64,000 nucleotides of DNA from Glandiceps talaboti (lineage: Eukaryota; Hemichordata; Enteropneusta; Spengelidae): NCBI RefSeq assembly GCF_964340395.1, contig NC_135567.1, forward strand, positions 16,645,306 through 16,709,305. Reading direction: 5' to 3'. Shown piece after piece: positions 59,301 to 64,000 of this stretch (position 1 is its first letter; each line of letters begins with the position of its first letter). Below the pieces are notes generated by a model. It searched no databases. It worked only from the letters and a program-made list of their open reading frames with translations, and was not told the DNA's origin. A program made the translations under genes and the position numbers.

Positions 59301-61319
59301 GAAACTTCAACAAATTCTTAGCATTTTTCCCCTTTTCTGTGGATGTCGTTCAGTTTTCATAGTCTGTGCTGAATGAATGGGTGTTTTAAGAATCGCATGG
59401 CCATGCACTGAATAGCAAAGTTGACAACTGTATTGTTAATACATACAACTGCATTTGTAGTAGTACTTATGTCAAAGTGGAGGCTGTATGCAAACACAGG
59501 ATTAGTTTACATAAGTTGTACACTATAACTGTATATATTGACCATATTTCCCCTATCTAAACTTACCCAGTCACCCAAATCACATCTTTCTGCTCCAATT
59601 TCACCTCAAAATAGACCTACCCAACCAATATTCACCTATATTTTGGTGCAGTCCAATATTTTTCATGCTATTTTGGACAAGTGTACTAAAAATAGGGGTG
59701 TTCATGCCAATTTTTTTCACTTCTGTAGCTTTTTCTGTGGCAAGTTTGTTAATGTTTATTTTGTGTAATTCGGTAGTGTTGGCATGTATGCTATCTTTCT
59801 TACATGTTACTCTCATGGCTTTATATACATATATATGTTTTGTTCAGTTCAAAATAAAACTAAAAAACTCAGTAAATACCCTAAAATCCAAGACCATTCC
59901 TTTTTAAAACCATGCTAAGTGAAATTTAAATTAAATGCACAATTCAGTTTTAGTTACATTTGAAATTTTGAATTTATTTACTTTTTTCAACATGACAACC
60001 CATCTCCCCATAAATAACTGTTTGTTCTTTACTAAAACCCTGGTGCTAACATCAAAAACCATGTTTCTGGTATTTAATTCAGTTTTATTAATATTTTTTT
60101 TTTTGCTCAAACTATAACTTCACAACCTCATCCCCAACCTAAAAATACCAGTTCATTCATTCATTCATTCATTCGTTCATTCATTCATTGTGTGTTCATG
60201 TACAAAAAAGTATTTTAGTCACTACTTATATTTTCATTTTTGTTTTCCAGCGAATAAAGCAAAAATAAATCTTTAGGGAAAATTTCCAGGTTTACAGAAT
60301 TATTCCGTATAAATTAGATCCCGGAAAAGTTAACTTTTAAATCCCTATTACTCCAACCAGACTCTCAGTTTTATATGGTTTTCTATGAAGGCCAAGATAC
60401 TAGTAGTATGATATGATATGATATGATATGATATGATATGTGTTTTATTGTCATATATTATATATACTGATACATGAAATGTGCATTGATTTTGCATGTA
60501 ATGAAAAATTTACAAAAACAATATTCTGTAGAGGACTCCTAATACGAGATTGATGCATCAACAGAGAACTTAAATTGATTGCATACACCGGAATTTGGTG
60601 AGCAATGTAGTGACACTGTATTTATCGGACGTTTTTAAATACAAATATTGATATTTGATTTCATTTGAATCTATTGTCATGTGTTAACATATGATAATTT
60701 GAAAATGATGAAAATGATTTGAAATGTGAAAATGATCCAATTTTCGCAATGTTTTGATTTTTCAAATCGTTGTATTTTCATGCGTGTTTTTGGCATTTCG
60801 ATATAACAGGTAGTTGAAATGCAGCAAAACAATGGAGTAGTTATTATCAATTTGAAAAAAGGCATCGTAAATGATCCCTTAGTTGAGAGAGATAAATTCA
60901 AATGTTTTCAACTTTTATTTTAAAAATTTGTACAACTACAAGAAATTATACTGATAACATAGAATCCAACTTTGTTGCTATGATGTGAAAAGAAGTAATT
61001 AAAAAAACACCATATTTTGAATTTACTGTTTGAAACTGAACTACATGCATTGAACGACAAGCAAAACAGTCTGCATATTTCTACCACAACAAAAAAATCC
61101 ATTGGAATTTTACACTGTGATCATGTTCTAAAAACAAATGTAAGAAACTGTGTGAAATGGTTTATACATTTCAACAATGGCGGGGTTCCTTAGATCTTGT
61201 AATAAAATAGCCGTAGTATCCACACATGTCTTCTAGAAATTGCAACTTTGAAAATGTCAAAATACTTTGTAAATATTTGAGTATTGTTTGATTAGAACCC
61301 ATACTAGTATAAAATCAAT
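59301..61319. other. AT-rich non-coding region
   Basis: No gene was recognised. Simple repeats: (ATTC)n at about 60153-60190 and (ATATG)n at about 60404-60441. Confidence 0.5.
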
Positions 61320-61539
61320 ATAACAGAACCCCATGACACGCGAGTGCAACTGTGGCGTACTTGGGGTATTTGTTCTCATGTTTGCAGTGTTCTCTGCACC
61401 TGTACTTTCACGAGTGTGAGTGTAATGAGTGAAAGTGCAGGAAAAAACACTGCAAGCTAGCAAGAGTGCGAATAACCCTGTATACACCATAGTTGCACTC
61501 GCGTGTCACAGACACTCACATGGTATGGGGTTCTGTTAT
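61320..61539. mobile_element. MITE-like inverted-repeat element (220 bp)
   Basis: The left end ATAACAGAACCCCATGACAC then GCGAGTGCAACT faces GTTGCACTCGCGTGTCA and ATGGGGTTCTGTTAT at the right. An inner pair (CACGAGTGTGAGTG / CACTCATT-like) allows further folding. Confidence 0.75.
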
Positions 61540-62827
61540 TATTACATGTTATCTGAAATGGCAGATTTCCATAAAAATCATACGTTGCAATCTTGTGTAA
61601 CAGAAAACCGTGTCCTCATTTGCATATAATTTGCATGCAGGTATACAGTAATATTTTTGGTATTGCATTGCAGTGAAAATACCACTAGTATGCATGCGCA
61701 CCAGTGCAAGTAATCTAAAACACAGAATGTATAGGAAACTAAATTTTACCAGATTTCACCCTCTCTCTGTTACAAGGGTTCTAAAACCTATCATAAAAAC
61801 ACAATGTACATACATGTATAGGAAACTGAATTTTACCAAATTTCATTTTTTTAGTTCTAAAACCTTGGCAAAAACACTGAATGATTGGGAAACTGTAAAT
61901 CAATCAATCAATCAATCTTGAAAAAATGAAGTGAAATATACAAGGCTAAGAATTGATCAAATAGTAACCAAGTCTTGAAATGGTATGTTGTCACACACAG
62001 TCAAACCAGGGTTCTGAAATGTTATCTAAAACACTAATATATGGAAAACTAATGTTTTATTCTCTCTGCTAAAAAATGTAGAAAAATTTATGTAAATTGC
62101 TACATACTACTCTATCTAAGAGCTAATTTGAAAATGTTAGTTACAAAAAACACATCACAGCTAACTAACAGGGTCATGTTATGTTGTGATGACATCTCAG
62201 TGGTTGATTAGTCAACACTGTTCTCTTTGCTTTGAAGAGAATAATAACACACCCACACACAGGATGTGATCAAACTTGACACTTCCATGCCAAACCAACC
62301 CACCAAACACAAAGGCATAACTGATTCACACACCCTGGTCTGTTTTGTAAAAGACTGTTTTGAAACTAACTTGTTACACTGTAACAACCATGACATTGAC
62401 CTAACAAAAACATGTGTGTTTTGAGCTACAATGTATCTATATATATGTAAATGAGTTCTTAATAAACCTATTTATATGCAAATGAAGTTAACTTTGAAGT
62501 TCCCACACATGCAACTTGTTTTGGAATCTTACACCTTGGCCTCAGATTAGAGCTACAATTTCTGTAATTCTGTTATTTTTTCGATCCAACAACAAACAGT
62601 GCACTCACTGATGAGAGGTTTAAAAATACTATTAATTATTACATACATATCAGAGATTATTTTGGTGTATCCGCATACTAGCGGTATTTGCACTGCAGTG
62701 CAATACCGAAAACATTGTTGCATACCTACATGCAAATGTTATGGATTTGAGGATGTGGTCGATCGCTACACACAAAATCATGTGATTGCATAGTGACATT
62801 TTCACGGAACAGTGTGTTTTGGTCACA

Positions 62828-62996
62828 GATATATGTAATGATAACCGAACCCCATGCCACGTGATTGCCAGTGTGGGTATTGGGGTGGGGGGGGGGGTAT
62901 TTCTACTCTTGCTTACAGTGTTTTCTGCTGCACTGTCACAAGCGTAGAATAACGCACACCTACACTCGCTCGTCATGGGTTTTTTTCGTACATTTA
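62828..62996. mobile_element. Diverged relative of the 61.3 kb element
   Basis: GATAACCGAACCCCATGCCA followed by CGTGATTGCC parallels the left end of the 61.3 kb element, and CTCGTCATGGGTTTTT its right end. The interior has TGCTTACAGTGTTTTCTGC, as in that copy. A poly-G tract at 62885-62897 interrupts it. Confidence 0.55.
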
Positions 62997-63380
62997 CGAT
63001 AGAATTGATTGTATCCATAGTTACAAGAACAGGATGAAATCATGATCATTACTTTAGGGGGCACTGATTTTTAGGTGCGGACCTGAAAATTAATTTGATT
63101 AGATTTATCATACCATATGTGTACAGCGACACAAATGTTCTAATCAGATTGTGATATTACAAGTAACTCCTCATATTTCAATAAAACGGTTATAAAAAAA
63201 AACATTCCAGTTACCCCATATCAAATACTCCATAAAGTTAGAGGGCTCTCCAGGGAGTAACACCTAGTTGATTGATAATAAACTTATACTTAAGTCTGTT
63301 TATTTGTCCTCTCCACTTCCTGCCACATGGGACAGCTACCAAGTCAAAAGGGACAAATCCTTACCTTGAACTTGTAATTC

Positions 63381-63682
63381 TATCTAGTTGTCATCCTCCC
63401 ACTTATTTTTTCAAATTTATCATTCCATCTAGTTGTCATCCCCCACTTTATCAAATTTATCATTCCATCTAGTTGTCATCCCCCCACCTTATCAAATTTA
63501 TCATTCCATCTAGTTGTCATCCTCCCACTTATTTTTCAAATTTATCATTCCATCTAGTTGTCATCCTCCCACTTATTTTTCAAATTTATCATTCCATCTA
63601 GTTGTCACCCCCCCCCACTTATTTTTCAAATTTATCATTCCATCTAGTTGTCATCCTCCCACTTATTTTTCAAATTTATGTC
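63381..63682. repeat. ~45-bp minisatellite
   Basis: About seven units of CATCTAGTTGTCATCCTCCC plus ACTTATTTTTCAAATTTATC and ATTC. The unit length varies because of the C tract and the ATTTTT segment. Confidence 0.95.
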
Positions 63683-63791
63683 TCTATATTCTGGAATGGT
63701 ATTCCTTTGTACTTAATTCTGTTTGTCTTACAACCCTTCAATCTTGCAAAATAAAAAAAGTATGTAAATTAGTTGTATGCTGTACTACTTT

Positions 63792-63945
63792 TTATGCAAA
63801 ATAATCATATGCTATAATGTTATTTATGCAAATTGATTGTAGTCTAGTGCTCTTTATGCAAATTAGTTGTGTGTATGCAAATTAGTTGTAGTCTAGTGCT
63901 ATTTATGCAAATTAGTTTTATGTATGCAAATTAGTTGTAGTCTGT
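63792..63945. repeat. Octamer (ATGCAAAT) cluster
   Basis: Five perfect ATGCAAAT motifs and one ATGCAAAA within about 140 bp, in decayed tandem units of TTTATGCAAATTAGTTGTAG. The octamer is the classic POU/Oct factor site. Confidence 0.85.
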
Positions 63946-64000
63946 ACCATTATTTTGTAGGGGTGAAATTATCTAGTAGTGTGAACTTACTATGATTTCG

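Overview
This window is nuclear DNA of an invertebrate animal. It is AT-rich, its genes have many GT-AG introns, and the gaps are packed with microsatellites, minisatellites, short inverted-repeat elements, tRNA-derived SINEs and decayed LINEs. An intact alternative oxidase excludes vertebrates. A Roco-type GTPase preceded by ankyrin exons, plus duplicated TRIM-NHL genes, recalls the expanded families of amphioxus and hemichordates, but a lophotrochozoan cannot be excluded. The species is not identified.

Layout: (1) 5.9-21.0 kb holds the 3' part of a plus-strand ankyrin-Roco gene. Two exons of exactly 33 codons each encode one ankyrin repeat, two short exons follow, and the last exon is 3.2 kb (LRR, Roc GTPase, COR-like region and a conserved tail). 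Its introns contain a 357-codon LINE fragment, a minus-strand LINE relic, a (TACAG)n tract and ATGCAAAT-bearing repeats. (2) 24.7-25.8 kb is a broken TRIM-NHL copy and 29.4-31.6 kb an intact TRIM (RING, two B-boxes, coiled coil, filamin-like, NHL), followed at once by a 55-bp minisatellite of about 25 units. (3) 33.8-40.4 kb is repeat territory: (GTAT)n, (TA)n, a 180-bp near-perfect palindrome, two inverted-repeat elements of one family, and a 99-bp satellite of about 20 units. (4) 40.8-53.8 kb is a complete head-to-head pair: a phosphatidylcholine transfer protein gene (PCTP/STARD2, minus, 6 exons, 220 aa) and a mitochondrial alternative oxidase gene (AOX, plus, 10 exons, 357 aa). About 600 bp separate the start codons and contain an NRF-1-like site and a perfect CRE. 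(5) 54-64 kb has no confident gene: SINEs, inverted-repeat elements, a CpG-richer stretch, a 45-bp minisatellite and a cluster of octamer motifs.

The most notable structure is in AOX. A 52-bp minisatellite at the start of intron 6 was copied from the exon 6/intron 6 junction, so each unit repeats the end of the exon and the 5' splice site, giving about 13 decoy donors in a row. Separately, the first 25 nt of intron 1 recur about 0.94 kb downstream. Other introns of the gene carry their own private arrays. All exon models were read by eye from codons, splice signals and family knowledge; no search was run.
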